Origin: a virus
Virus record (IMG/VR): IMGVR_UViG_3300017720_000047
Coordinates: 1 to 28,189 of that record
Length of the DNA stretch: 28,189 bases
Strand: one strand, 5' to 3'
The notes beneath the pieces are model-generated. The model saw nothing but the letters and a program-made list of their open reading frames with translations. It made no database searches and had not been told where the DNA came from. Every line of letters begins with the position of its first letter. The stretch's first letter is position 1. The translations under genes were made by a program, and so were the position numbers. Below are positions 22,492 to 27,425 of the stretch, in pieces.

Positions 22492-23260
22492 AATGAACGT
22501 GTGGTGCAATAGCATTCTTATTCATCACTATCACATCGGCACATACTCTCGCATATGGGCTCTTGGGATGAAAACGAATTCCTTTTTGTAATAATTCCCC
22601 ACAATTCTTGAGTCTGGCTAATTCAAAGTCTAATCTTTTATTGGCAAGCATCTGACCTTGTAGTGCAATCTGAGTTTCTGCTGCTTGTTTACATCTTTCT
22701 TGTAATCCACCATCGAGTGGTATGGAAAGTGTTGCAGATAAACCAATACTTGTACTACTGTTTCTTGTCATTCCGGTTCTGACTGGTTTCTGCCAGAGTT
22801 GTGAACCTGGATTATCAGGAACACCATCACCTTGCATTTCCATGACAGTAATTGTCATGTCTGCACCATCTTCATATGCTCTTACAGTTTCACCATCAGC
22901 ATTTGTATAAGTTCTATTATCATAATGATCTTCCCAAGGCCAGTTCTTGACATTTTTTTGTACTTCTACCATGCGACCTTCAAAGTCTCTAGCATCATAT
23001 TGAGGTTCCATGTAGAAAGTTTCAAATGGATCCTTATCATTTTTTGCATGAGTAATATACGGAGTGAAATTGGCAGTTGGACCTTGACAACTGATTCCAT
23101 TTCCGTATGTGTTAGTGATATATGGGCCTTGTAAAACCTGGATGGCTTGGTTGGTCACCGAGCCTGAACTATTAGCGATTGGATTTGCTGTTGCACTCAC
23201 ACCCCCTACATCTGCCGCCAGTGTGGCAGGGACAGTCGCAAGATTTGTTAGACATAAGAT
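22325..23260 (-). CDS. Exported protein with conserved cysteine loop; ATC start proposed
   Basis: About 311 aa: signal-like LCLTNLATVPATLA then ADVGGVSATANPIANSSGSV, GISCQGPTANFTPY, a domain ending SIGLSATLSIPLDGGLQERC, helix LANKRLDFELARLKNCGELL, RFHPKSPYARVC and a Ser/Pro tail. I recall similar proteins in cyanomyoviruses, of unknown function. No ATG, GTG or TTG exists in frame between 23551 and the signal region. The stop TAA of the upstream gene is followed as TAATC, so ATC at 23260 sits where the phage usually has TAATG. The frame upstream to ATG 23551 runs antiphase through the 23260-23730 gene and is rejected. Confidence 0.65.
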   Translation of the reverse strand: MLCLTNLATVPATLAADVGGVSATANPIANSSGSVTNQAIQVLQGPYITNTYGNGISCQGPTANFTPYITHAKNDKDPFETFYMEPQYDARDFEGRMVEVQKNVKNWPWEDHYDNRTYTNADGETVRAYEDGADMTITVMEMQGDGVPDNPGSQLWQKPVRTGMTRNSSTSIGLSATLSIPLDGGLQERCKQAAETQIALQGQMLANKRLDFELARLKNCGELLQKGIRFHPKSPYARVCADVIVMNKNAIAPHVHSIPSPSVSGSRDSAPSAPASSQKQIPAGSSYPVRQQSSLSPSSQSVSPLLTKDQQ

Positions 23261-23730
23261 TACTGGGTAAAGATACTTGTAGTGTCGGTTACGCTGATAA
23301 CTTCCGTTGTTCTTTGAATCACAGTCTGGTTTGTTATACCAGGACCTTGATAGGTCGTCGTGAACTGAAATGATTTTCCGGGATCTGTTATTGTGAAGTT
23401 TGAATTGTTGAAGTTCAATCCAGTTGCGGAACTTGTAACTGTTCCTTCTATTCCTCCCATGGGAGTCACCACCACATTGTTGGTTGTCGTTGGAGGCAGA
23501 AGTGCTGCTCCGTTGTTGGAAACATTTGTTCCAGATACTGTATATTGCCATCCTGTAGCATAGTCTATGGAGTTGATTGTCTCAGTTTGTTTTGAAGTCG
23601 TTTCAGTGTGGCTGGTCATGGATCCCTGAGTAAAGTTGGGAACCACGGGTACGGAATAAGCAGGTTGTACTAATCCGTGAATAACCCCAAGAATCAATCC
23701 GAGACCGATTGCTTCTTGTAGTTTTGTCAT
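23260..23730 (-). CDS. Exported protein, paralogue of the 23730 gene
   Basis: 156 aa. N-terminal hydrophobic export segment (IGLGLILGVIHGLVQPAYS), then a Thr/Ser/Asn-rich beta protein. Its text GWQYTVSGTNVSNNG and FQFTTTYQGPG parallels SQYSISGSNVNTT and FSFSASYIQGD of its neighbour, suggesting an old duplication. It is coupled by TAATG to the 23730 gene and by TAATC to the 22325 gene. Not recognised as a named family; a surface or virion role is possible. Confidence 0.7.
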   Translation of the reverse strand: MTKLQEAIGLGLILGVIHGLVQPAYSVPVVPNFTQGSMTSHTETTSKQTETINSIDYATGWQYTVSGTNVSNNGAALLPPTTTNNVVVTPMGGIEGTVTSSATGLNFNNSNFTITDPGKSFQFTTTYQGPGITNQTVIQRTTEVISVTDTTSIFTQ

Positions 23731-24227
23731 TAATCTATCACCGTGATCTCACTTACAAATTGTCCTATCGCACTTGTACCAGCTCCGCCAGCAGTCATTG
23801 TAATACCACCGTCTGTTGCAATAGTACCTGCTAAGGTGTCTTTTGTTCCAGCAGCATAAGAAACTTGACTGGAGAAGTTGCCGACTGCACCTACTGAAGC
23901 AGCTGAAGTTGGAACTGCATCACCTTGTATATATGAAGCACTGAAAGAGAATGCTTCACCATCAGTTGCTTGTGTCGCAGAAATGTTGCTAGGACTATAG
24001 ATTCCACTAGATAAAGTTCCAGTGGTGATAGTTCCGGCAGTTGTGCCATCTGTAGTATTTACATTAGACCCTGATATACTGTACTGAGAACCCAGTCGAG
24101 TCGCAGTGGTTCTTGCAGTATCTACGGTAAGTTGGACACTAGATGACATTTTATGAACTAATCCGCCAGCATTTGCTGCACCTGCGGTCATCAATATCAT
24201 ACCAAAAGCAATAAATGCCTTTCTCAT
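23730..24227 (-). CDS. Exported Gly/Thr/Ala-rich beta protein
   Basis: 165 aa. Good signal peptide (MRKAFIAFGMILMTAGAANA, cut before GGLVHKM). The mature part is Thr/Ser/Gly/Ala-rich with likely beta strands (SQYSISGSNVNTT, AFSFSASYIQGD), like surface or secreted proteins. First gene of the minus-strand operon. No Shine-Dalgarno is seen before ATG; an ACTAAATA late-promoter-like element lies about 31 bases upstream. Function unknown. Confidence 0.75.
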   Translation of the reverse strand: MRKAFIAFGMILMTAGAANAGGLVHKMSSSVQLTVDTARTTATRLGSQYSISGSNVNTTDGTTAGTITTGTLSSGIYSPSNISATQATDGEAFSFSASYIQGDAVPTSAASVGAVGNFSSQVSYAAGTKDTLAGTIATDGGITMTAGGAGTSAIGQFVSEITVID

Positions 24228-24257
24228 CGGTATAGTTTTTTGAAGAGGATGTGGAAT

Positions 24258-24265
24258 TATTTAGT
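24258..24265 (-). promoter_or_regulatory. Late-promoter-like ACTAAATA (minus strand)
   Basis: On the minus strand this reads ACTAAATA, six of eight bases to TATAAATA and identical in its last six (TAAATA). It ends 30 bases before the minus-strand ATG 24227, at the same spacing as the plus-strand late promoters. Confidence 0.4.
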
Positions 24266-24276
24266 TTTATAAAATG

Positions 24277-24284
24277 TCTAAATA
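24277..24284 (+). promoter_or_regulatory. Late-promoter-like TCTAAATA
   Basis: CTAAATA-type element ending 34 bases before ATG 24319, divergent from the minus-strand copy 11 bases away. A symmetrical pair of late elements in this small gap suits divergent late transcription. Confidence 0.4.
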
Positions 24285-24318
24285 GTGCGAATCATGTAAT
24301 TAGAACTTTATTACTATC

Positions 24319-24555
24319 ATGACTGAACAACAACAACATCTTGCAAATCTTTTGGAACAGAGAGATGCACTGAGAAGTGATCTTGAAAAACTTCAAGAAA
24401 CGACCGGAAATAGAAGAGAATTATTTTTTAAAGTACAAGGTGCTATCGAATATTTGACACAAATTGGAGTAGAACTTCCAGAACCTGAACCCGAAGCAGA
24501 AGTGGCAGAAACGGAAGTGGTAGAAGAATCTGCTCCAAAAAAGAAAAAGGGTTGA
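24319..24555 (+). CDS. 78-aa coiled-coil protein with acidic repeat
   Basis: MTEQQQHLANLLEQRDALRS starts a coiled coil (to about 45), followed by an acidic Pro/Glu/Val repeat (PEPEPEAEVAETEVVEE) and a Lys cluster (KKKKG). No transmembrane segment. It has no clear Shine-Dalgarno. Its stop codon lies in the -35 box of the strong sigma-70 promoter for tRNA-Arg. Cyanomyoviruses seem to have similar small proteins, but function is unknown. Confidence 0.65.
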   Translation: MTEQQQHLANLLEQRDALRSDLEKLQETTGNRRELFFKVQGAIEYLTQIGVELPEPEPEAEVAETEVVEESAPKKKKG

Positions 24556-24580
24556 CTCCCTGACCTGGATACCCTATAAT
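24552..24580 (+). promoter_or_regulatory. Sigma-70 promoter TTGACT-N17-TATAAT
   Basis: -35 TTGACT (24552-24557), exact 17-base spacer and perfect -10 TATAAT (24575-24580). This is a host-type early promoter, firing about base 24587, and drives the tRNA-Arg and structured RNA region. Its -35 box overlaps the stop codon of the preceding gene. Confidence 0.85.
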
Positions 24581-24589
24581 AACTGAGTT

Positions 24590-24635
24590 GAGAGGCAAAC
24601 ACGATAAGAGGAACGGCAGACTGTTCCCGCCTCTC
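24590..24635 (+). promoter_or_regulatory. Structured leader of tRNA-Arg transcript
   Basis: GAGAGGC (24590-24596) pairs with GCCTCTC (24629-24635), and inside it GGAAC (24610-24614) pairs with GTTCC (24623-24627). The hairpin begins within about three bases of the predicted transcription start, so it would protect the 5' end or present the tRNA for cutting. Confidence 0.55.
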
Positions 24636-24639
24636 ACAT

Positions 24640-24713
24640 GACTCAGTAGCTCAGCTGGATAGAGCAACTGCCTTCTAAGCAGTCGGTCGTAGGTTCAAAT
24701 CCTACCTGAGTCG
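24640..24713 (+). tRNA. tRNA-Arg (anticodon UCU)
   Basis: Complete cloverleaf: acceptor GACTCAG/CTGAGTC, D stem GCTC/GAGC, anticodon stem ACTGC/GCAGT with loop CTTCTAA, T stem GTAGG/CCTAC. Anticodon TCT reads AGA, the favoured Arg codon in the AT-rich genes here. Discriminator G, no encoded CCA. It has its own sigma-70 promoter. Confidence 0.95.
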
Positions 24714-24714
24714 T

Positions 24715-24734
24715 TGGGAATCGACGGATTCCCA
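24715..24734 (+). promoter_or_regulatory. 8-bp hairpin just after tRNA-Arg
   Basis: TGGGAATC (24715-24722) pairs perfectly with GATTCCCA (24727-24734), loop GACG, starting two bases after the tRNA. No T-run follows, so it is more likely a processing or 3'-protection element than a terminator. Confidence 0.5.
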
Positions 24735-24773
24735 TAGGGTGTGACAGAACAACGCTTGTGGAGGCACGGCGTA

Positions 24774-24848
24774 ATGTATAATAGGACAGGGGTGGTGCCC
24801 GCTGTGTTCGCACAGAACTCTTACCAGGAGGTCCGAAAGTCTGAGTGA
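24774..24848 (+). CDS. 24-aa peptide ORF with strong ribosome binding site
   Basis: MYNRTGVVPAVFAQNSYQEV and four more residues, starting at ATG 24774 with GGAGG exactly nine bases upstream. It lies within the structured RNA candidate; the coding frame runs from the left arm of the outer stem to just before the right arm. Too short for any family call. The precise Shine-Dalgarno spacing is the only support; it could be a leader peptide rather than a gene. Confidence 0.45.
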   Translation: MYNRTGVVPAVFAQNSYQEVRKSE

Positions 24849-24856
24849 CCTATTAT
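24778..24856 (+). ncRNA. Compact structured RNA candidate with UUCG hairpin
   Basis: Outer stem ATAATAGG (24778-24785) pairs perfectly with CCTATTAT (24849-24856). Inside it, CTGTG-TTCG-CACAG (24802-24815) is a 5-bp hairpin with a UUCG tetraloop, and AGGTC/GACCT (24829-24833/24847-24851) and ACTC/GAGT (24817-24820/24843-24846) are alternative inner pairings. The region is GC-richer than the flanks. It resembles none of the RNA families I can recall (glutamine or other riboswitch, tmRNA, RNase P). Downstream pairs ATCAC/GTGAT (24855-24868) and GAAGG/CCTTC (24880-24900) may belong to it. Confidence 0.45.
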
Positions 24857-24943
24857 CACATCAGTGATTCCCACTCGGTGAAGGTATAATGTATTCCTTC
24901 CGCCCACCACAACACAACCATGGGTAGACATCTCCCCAAAATT

Positions 24944-24967
24944 GCAGGTTGGTTCACCTGCTCTTTT
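24944..24967 (+). terminator. Terminator before talC
   Basis: GCAGGT (24944-24949) pairs with ACCTGC (24956-24961), loop TGGTTC, then TCTTTT. Ends the tRNA-Arg/structured RNA transcript 17 bases before the talC ATG; talC would then need its own promoter or read-through. Confidence 0.7.
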
Positions 24968-24983
24968 CCATATTTTTATTAAA

Positions 24984-25628
24984 ATGAAAATTTTTCTGGA
25001 TACTGCTGATACTGACGTAATTAAAAAACATTTTGAAACCGGATTAATTGATGGTATCACCACCAATCCTACTCTGATTATGAAGAGTGGTAAAAATCCT
25101 GATGATGTATATCAAGAACTGAAAGATCTTGGAGTTAATGATCTGAGTATGGAAGTTGTTGGTACTGCAGATGAAATGATTAAAGAGGGACTCAGACTTC
25201 GGGAAAAGTTTGGTTTCTGTACGACTGTTAAAGTACCAATGACCAAAGATGGTCTTGCTGCTTGTCGAGAACTATCATATCAAAATATTCGAGTCAATGT
25301 AACTCTGATTTTCTCTGCCGCACAAGCAGTTCTTGCTGCTCGAGCCGGTGCATATTATGTGTCCCCTTTTGTGGGACGACTTGATGATCAGTCTGTTGCA
25401 GGACTTGAAGTGATACGTTCTATTTCTGAACTGTATCGCATTCATGGATGTCCGACTCAGGTTCTTTCTGCTTCTATCCGAAGTGTACAAAGAGCAGTGA
25501 GGTCATGGTATAATGGAGCACAAGTGGTAACCATGCCACCAAAAGTCTTTGAAGATATGTACAATCATATTCTTACAGATAAAGGATTGGAAATCTTTGA
25601 CAAAGACTGGCAATCTGTTGTACAATAG
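24984..25628 (+). CDS. talC: TalC-type transaldolase
   Basis: 214-aa small transaldolase (fructose-6-phosphate-aldolase-like fold). Active-site residues: D6, N28 (GITTNPT) and the Schiff-base lysine K83 in TTVKVPMT. Together with the phage Zwf and Gnd it completes a route to pentose phosphate; cyanophage TalC is known to work in place of the host's larger TalB. Start ATG 24984 gives MKIFLDTADTD; no Shine-Dalgarno is seen. The stop TAG is part of a small terminator before tRNA-Gly. Confidence 0.95.
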   Translation: MKIFLDTADTDVIKKHFETGLIDGITTNPTLIMKSGKNPDDVYQELKDLGVNDLSMEVVGTADEMIKEGLRLREKFGFCTTVKVPMTKDGLAACRELSYQNIRVNVTLIFSAAQAVLAARAGAYYVSPFVGRLDDQSVAGLEVIRSISELYRIHGCPTQVLSASIRSVQRAVRSWYNGAQVVTMPPKVFEDMYNHILTDKGLEIFDKDWQSVVQ

Positions 25629-25641
25629 GCATCTGCCTTTT
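25627..25641 (+). terminator. Small terminator at end of talC
   Basis: AGGC (25627-25630) pairs with GCCT (25635-25638), loop ATCT, then TTTT counting the last stem base. Stem is only four pairs, so efficiency is doubtful. Confidence 0.45.
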
Positions 25642-25643
25642 CT

Positions 25644-25714
25644 GCGAGTGTGGTGTAGCGGTAACATCCCATCCTTCCAAGTTGGTGTCACGAGTTCGAT
25701 CCTCGTCACTCGCT
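25644..25714 (+). tRNA. tRNA-Gly (anticodon UCC)
   Basis: Acceptor GCGAGTG/CACTCGC, T stem ACGAG/CTCGT with TTCGATC loop, anticodon loop CTTCCAA reading GGA. The anticodon stem CCATC/GTTGG has a T-T mismatch; the D stem uses G-U pairing. Discriminator T; CCA not encoded. Three bases after the talC terminator. Confidence 0.85.
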
Positions 25715-25740
25715 TTCGGATTGCCGAATAATCCGAATTT
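25715..25740 (+). terminator. Hairpin after tRNA-Gly
   Basis: TTCGGATT (25715-25722) pairs with AATCCGAA (25730-25737), then TTT. An 8-bp stem directly after the discriminator base; the T-run is short, so it may mainly serve 3'-end processing. Confidence 0.5.
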
Positions 25741-25748
25741 ATACCTAG

Positions 25749-25756
25749 TATAAATA
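25749..25756 (+). promoter_or_regulatory. T4-type late promoter TATAAATA
   Basis: Exact octamer, 105 bases before ATG 25862. The resulting leader contains two hairpins: GGGAC/GTCCC (25795-25811) and TGCGG/CCGCA (25820-25838), then an AGAGG ribosome site. Long structured leader suggests mRNA stability or control. Confidence 0.75.
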
Positions 25757-25861
25757 ATACACCTTTTGTCAAATTGTATCAAAAGGCAACAAACGGGACA
25801 AGTCGAGTCCCTATTCATCTGCGGGTAATCACTCCGCAAGTAACTAAAGAGGTTTTAAAAA

Positions 25862-26227
25862 ATGATCAAATCTGTATTCGCAGCAACTGCTGCTCTGTCT
25901 ATGTCCGCAGGCGCTGCCCTTGCAGGTCCCTACGTCAACGTGGAAACCAATGCTGGTTGGACGGGAGATGACTACACCGGGGCAACTACAGACATTCACG
26001 TTGGCTATGAGGGCACTGTTGGTGCTACTGGATATTACGTCCAAGCGGGTCCTGCCGTGATTGCTGTGGATGGTGTCGAGACCGAAACTCAGTTCTCTGG
26101 TAAAGCAGGAGTTGGCGTGCCCGTTACCGATGCTCTCGGAGTCTATGGTGAGGTTTCCTTCTTGACTGCCGATGACGAGGATGACTTTGGTCTGGGTGGT
26201 AAACTGGGTGTGAAGTATTCCTTCTGA
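25862..26227 (+). CDS. Small outer-membrane beta-barrel (porin-like) protein
   Basis: 121 aa. Signal peptide MIKSVFAATAALSMSAGAALA, cut before GPYVNVETNAG. The mature part alternates hydrophobic and polar residues (TDIHVGYEG, YYVQAGPAVIAVDG, FSGKAGVGVPV) and ends with KLGVKYSF, whose terminal aromatic fits outer-membrane insertion. GC-richer and more codon-regular than its neighbours, suggesting host origin or strong expression. Role in phage infection unknown; could alter the host surface. Followed by a perfect sigma-70 promoter and terminator. Confidence 0.75.
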   Translation: MIKSVFAATAALSMSAGAALAGPYVNVETNAGWTGDDYTGATTDIHVGYEGTVGATGYYVQAGPAVIAVDGVETETQFSGKAGVGVPVTDALGVYGEVSFLTADDEDDFGLGGKLGVKYSF

Positions 26228-26228
26228 G

Positions 26229-26257
26229 TTTACAACTAAACATCTAGGTGTTATAAT
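26229..26257 (+). promoter_or_regulatory. Sigma-70 promoter TTTACA-N17-TATAAT
   Basis: -35 TTTACA (26229-26234), 17-base spacer and perfect -10 TATAAT (26252-26257), starting just after the porin-like gene. The predicted start near 26264 lies inside the hairpin of the next terminator, so new transcripts lack the left arm. Confidence 0.75.
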
Positions 26258-26282
26258 GGGGTGCGACGGCACCCCCTTTTTT
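26258..26282 (+). terminator. Rho-independent terminator of porin-like gene
   Basis: GGGGTGC (26258-26264) pairs with GCACCCC (26269-26275), loop GACG, then C and six T. Very strong. It begins at the base after the -10 box of the promoter at 26229. Confidence 0.9.
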
Positions 26283-26465
26283 ATGCGTTACCTTTTTCAC
26301 CCTCTCACTGTCCTAAACTTAACGATCTGTGGATCTCTTGGGGTGATTGAATTTGTCCACACTAAAGCACATCACACATTGGAACAGGATGTTCACAGTC
26401 ACGTCAGTCAAGCACTGAAAAAGAATCCAGAGTTAGCACGAGAAGCTTGTTGGGAGTTAGAATAA
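26283..26465 (+). CDS. 60-aa membrane protein
   Basis: Start ATG 26283 (MRYLFHPLTVLNLTICGSLG), just after the terminator T-run; the ATG 26256 version would read through the hairpin and is rejected. One hydrophobic segment (about 8-24) then a polar His-rich helix (KAHHTLEQDVHSHVSQALKK). No Shine-Dalgarno is seen; the transcript from the 26229 promoter would have a leader of about 19 bases. Ends in TAATG. Confidence 0.6.
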   Translation: MRYLFHPLTVLNLTICGSLGVIEFVHTKAHHTLEQDVHSHVSQALKKNPELAREACWELE

Positions 26466-26626
26466 TGAAAAAACAATATAAAGAAACTGCAGAATGTAAG
26501 AATCTCTATGATATGATTCTTGAGTTACATAAACGTATCGATGATCTTGAGTCTAATAATTCGGCAATGATTCGTCTTCTTGGGAACATAGATACTAAGT
26601 TAGGAAACCTTTCTAATGAAGATTAA
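26465..26626 (+). CDS. 53-aa coiled-coil protein
   Basis: MKKQYKETAECKNLYDMILE with heptad spacing (LHKRIDDLESNNSAMIRLL) typical of a short coiled coil, ending NLSNED. Starts at a TAATG overlap with the 60-aa gene and overlaps the next gene by eleven bases. No family recognised; translation is supported by coupling on both sides. Confidence 0.6.
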   Translation: MKKQYKETAECKNLYDMILELHKRIDDLESNNSAMIRLLGNIDTKLGNLSNED

Positions 26627-26792
26627 TCTCTGGTATTCAAAGAGTATGCAGCAGTGGCGTTGGACTCTATCTGAAGAGTTCAAAAATGGTATCACAAAAC
26701 TAGAACAACATTCTGGTCAAAGAATCTATCTACGTGATGCCATGGAAGATGTTGCTGATACCGTTGAATACATTCTTGATAAGAAAAAATGA
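26616..26792 (+). CDS. 58-aa hypothetical protein
   Basis: MKINLWYSKSMQQWRWTLSE, a Trp-rich start, then a helical region (ITKLEQHSGQRIYLRDAMED). GGAAACC lies about ten bases upstream. It overlaps the coiled-coil gene and ends with an ATGA overlap. Soluble, no family recognised. Confidence 0.6.
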   Translation: MKINLWYSKSMQQWRWTLSEEFKNGITKLEQHSGQRIYLRDAMEDVADTVEYILDKKK

Positions 26793-26992
26793 ATCCATTG
26801 TCTCAATATAAAGAAGGTGGACTTCCAGTTGAACAAACTAATCTTCTGAGATTAATTAGTGAACTGGAAGGTTCTTCTCAATTATGTAAATGGATGGGAT
26901 TTATAGATGACATGGAAACCCTTGACAAAATAAAAAGGAAGTATTATACTATGTACTTCAAACTCAAAAAAGAACAACGCATTCCTCAGTAG
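26789..26992 (+). CDS. 67-aa hypothetical protein whose end overlaps tRNA-Asn
   Basis: MNPLSQYKEGGLPVEQTNLL, a helical protein (RLISELEGSSQLCKWMGFID) with a Lys-rich end (KIKRKYYTMYFKLKKEQ). Its last ten bases, including the stop TAG, are the 5' acceptor strand of tRNA-Asn, so the tRNA must be cut out of this message. Coupled to the 58-aa gene by ATGA. No family recognised. Confidence 0.6.
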   Translation: MNPLSQYKEGGLPVEQTNLLRLISELEGSSQLCKWMGFIDDMETLDKIKRKYYTMYFKLKKEQRIPQ

Positions 26993-27054
26993 CTCAGCGG
27001 CAGAGCCGACGACTGTTAATCGTCTGGTCGTAGGTTCAAATCCTACCTGGGGAG
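26983..27054 (+). tRNA. tRNA-Asn (anticodon GUU)
   Basis: Acceptor TCCTCAG/CTGGGGA (one T-G pair), D stem GCTC/GAGC, anticodon stem GACGA/TCGTC with loop CTGTTAA, T stem GTAGG/CCTAC. Anticodon GTT reads AAC/AAT. Its 5' end overlaps the stop of the 26789 gene. Three bases separate it from tRNA-Val. Confidence 0.93.
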
Positions 27055-27057
27055 TTT

Positions 27058-27129
27058 GGGAGATTAGCTCAGAGGTAGAGCAACTCGTTTACACCGAGTG
27101 GGTCACTGGTTCGATCCCGGTATCTCCCA
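27058..27129 (+). tRNA. tRNA-Val (anticodon UAC)
   Basis: Acceptor GGGAGAT/ATCTCCC, D stem GCTC/GAGC, anticodon stem ACTCG/CGAGT with loop TTTACAC, T stem ACTGG/CCGGT. Anticodon TAC reads GTA. Discriminator A. A late promoter begins at the next base. Confidence 0.95.
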
Positions 27130-27137
27130 TATAAATA
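27130..27137 (+). promoter_or_regulatory. T4-type late promoter TATAAATA
   Basis: Exact octamer beginning one base after the tRNA-Val discriminator and ending 30 bases before ATG 27168, the same geometry as at 6251. Confidence 0.75.
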
Positions 27138-27167
27138 AGTGAAAACTGACGAAGTAATCACTATACA

Positions 27168-27425
27168 ATGGATAATATCCGAGTAAGATGTCGTTCCTGT
27201 GGAAAGGAAATAGAGGGACACCTTAATAAAACTGTTTCTTGTGGTTGTCCAAATATGACGACCATTCGTGGAGATAAGATTTCTGCTGTTGACTTATCTC
27301 TTGTTATGATGTTAAACTCTAAGCAACCAAAGACTAAAAAAAGTGTCTTGTCACAGGAAGATATCCTTTGGCAGGAGCAAAGAAGGCAACGCAAAGTTCG
27401 TAAGTTGGACTTTGAAGTTCGGTGA
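27168..27425 (+). CDS. 85-aa zinc-ribbon-like protein
   Basis: MDNIRVRCRSCGKEIEGHLN then TVSCGCPNMTTIRG: CRSC plus CGC give a likely four-Cys or three-Cys metal site at about 8-28. The C-terminal half is basic (QRRQRKVRKLDFEVR). Such phage proteins may bind nucleic acid or a polymerase, but nothing specific is seen. Probably late, from the promoter at 27130. The end overlaps the next gene at its GTG start. Confidence 0.65.
   Translation: MDNIRVRCRSCGKEIEGHLNKTVSCGCPNMTTIRGDKISAVDLSLVMMLNSKQPKTKKSVLSQEDILWQEQRRQRKVRKLDFEVR

Noticed and set aside
23261-23551. N-terminal extension of the 22325 gene to ATG 23551
   Set aside because: This stretch is the antiphase shadow of the 23260-23730 gene, which has its own signal peptide and TAATG coupling; the extension has composition unlike a protein start.
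24788-24803. Similarity to the T-box core AGGGTGGTACCGCG
   Set aside because: An extra G and changed bases break the motif, no specifier stem is visible, and T-boxes are not expected in cyanobacteria or their phages.
24831-24849. Hammerhead-like CTGA and GAAA pieces
   Set aside because: The core CUGANGA has an extra base, the order is wrong for this spacing, and no fitting stems I to III are found.
24920-24982. 20-codon ORF before talC
   Set aside because: It runs through the terminator hairpin and lacks a ribosome site.
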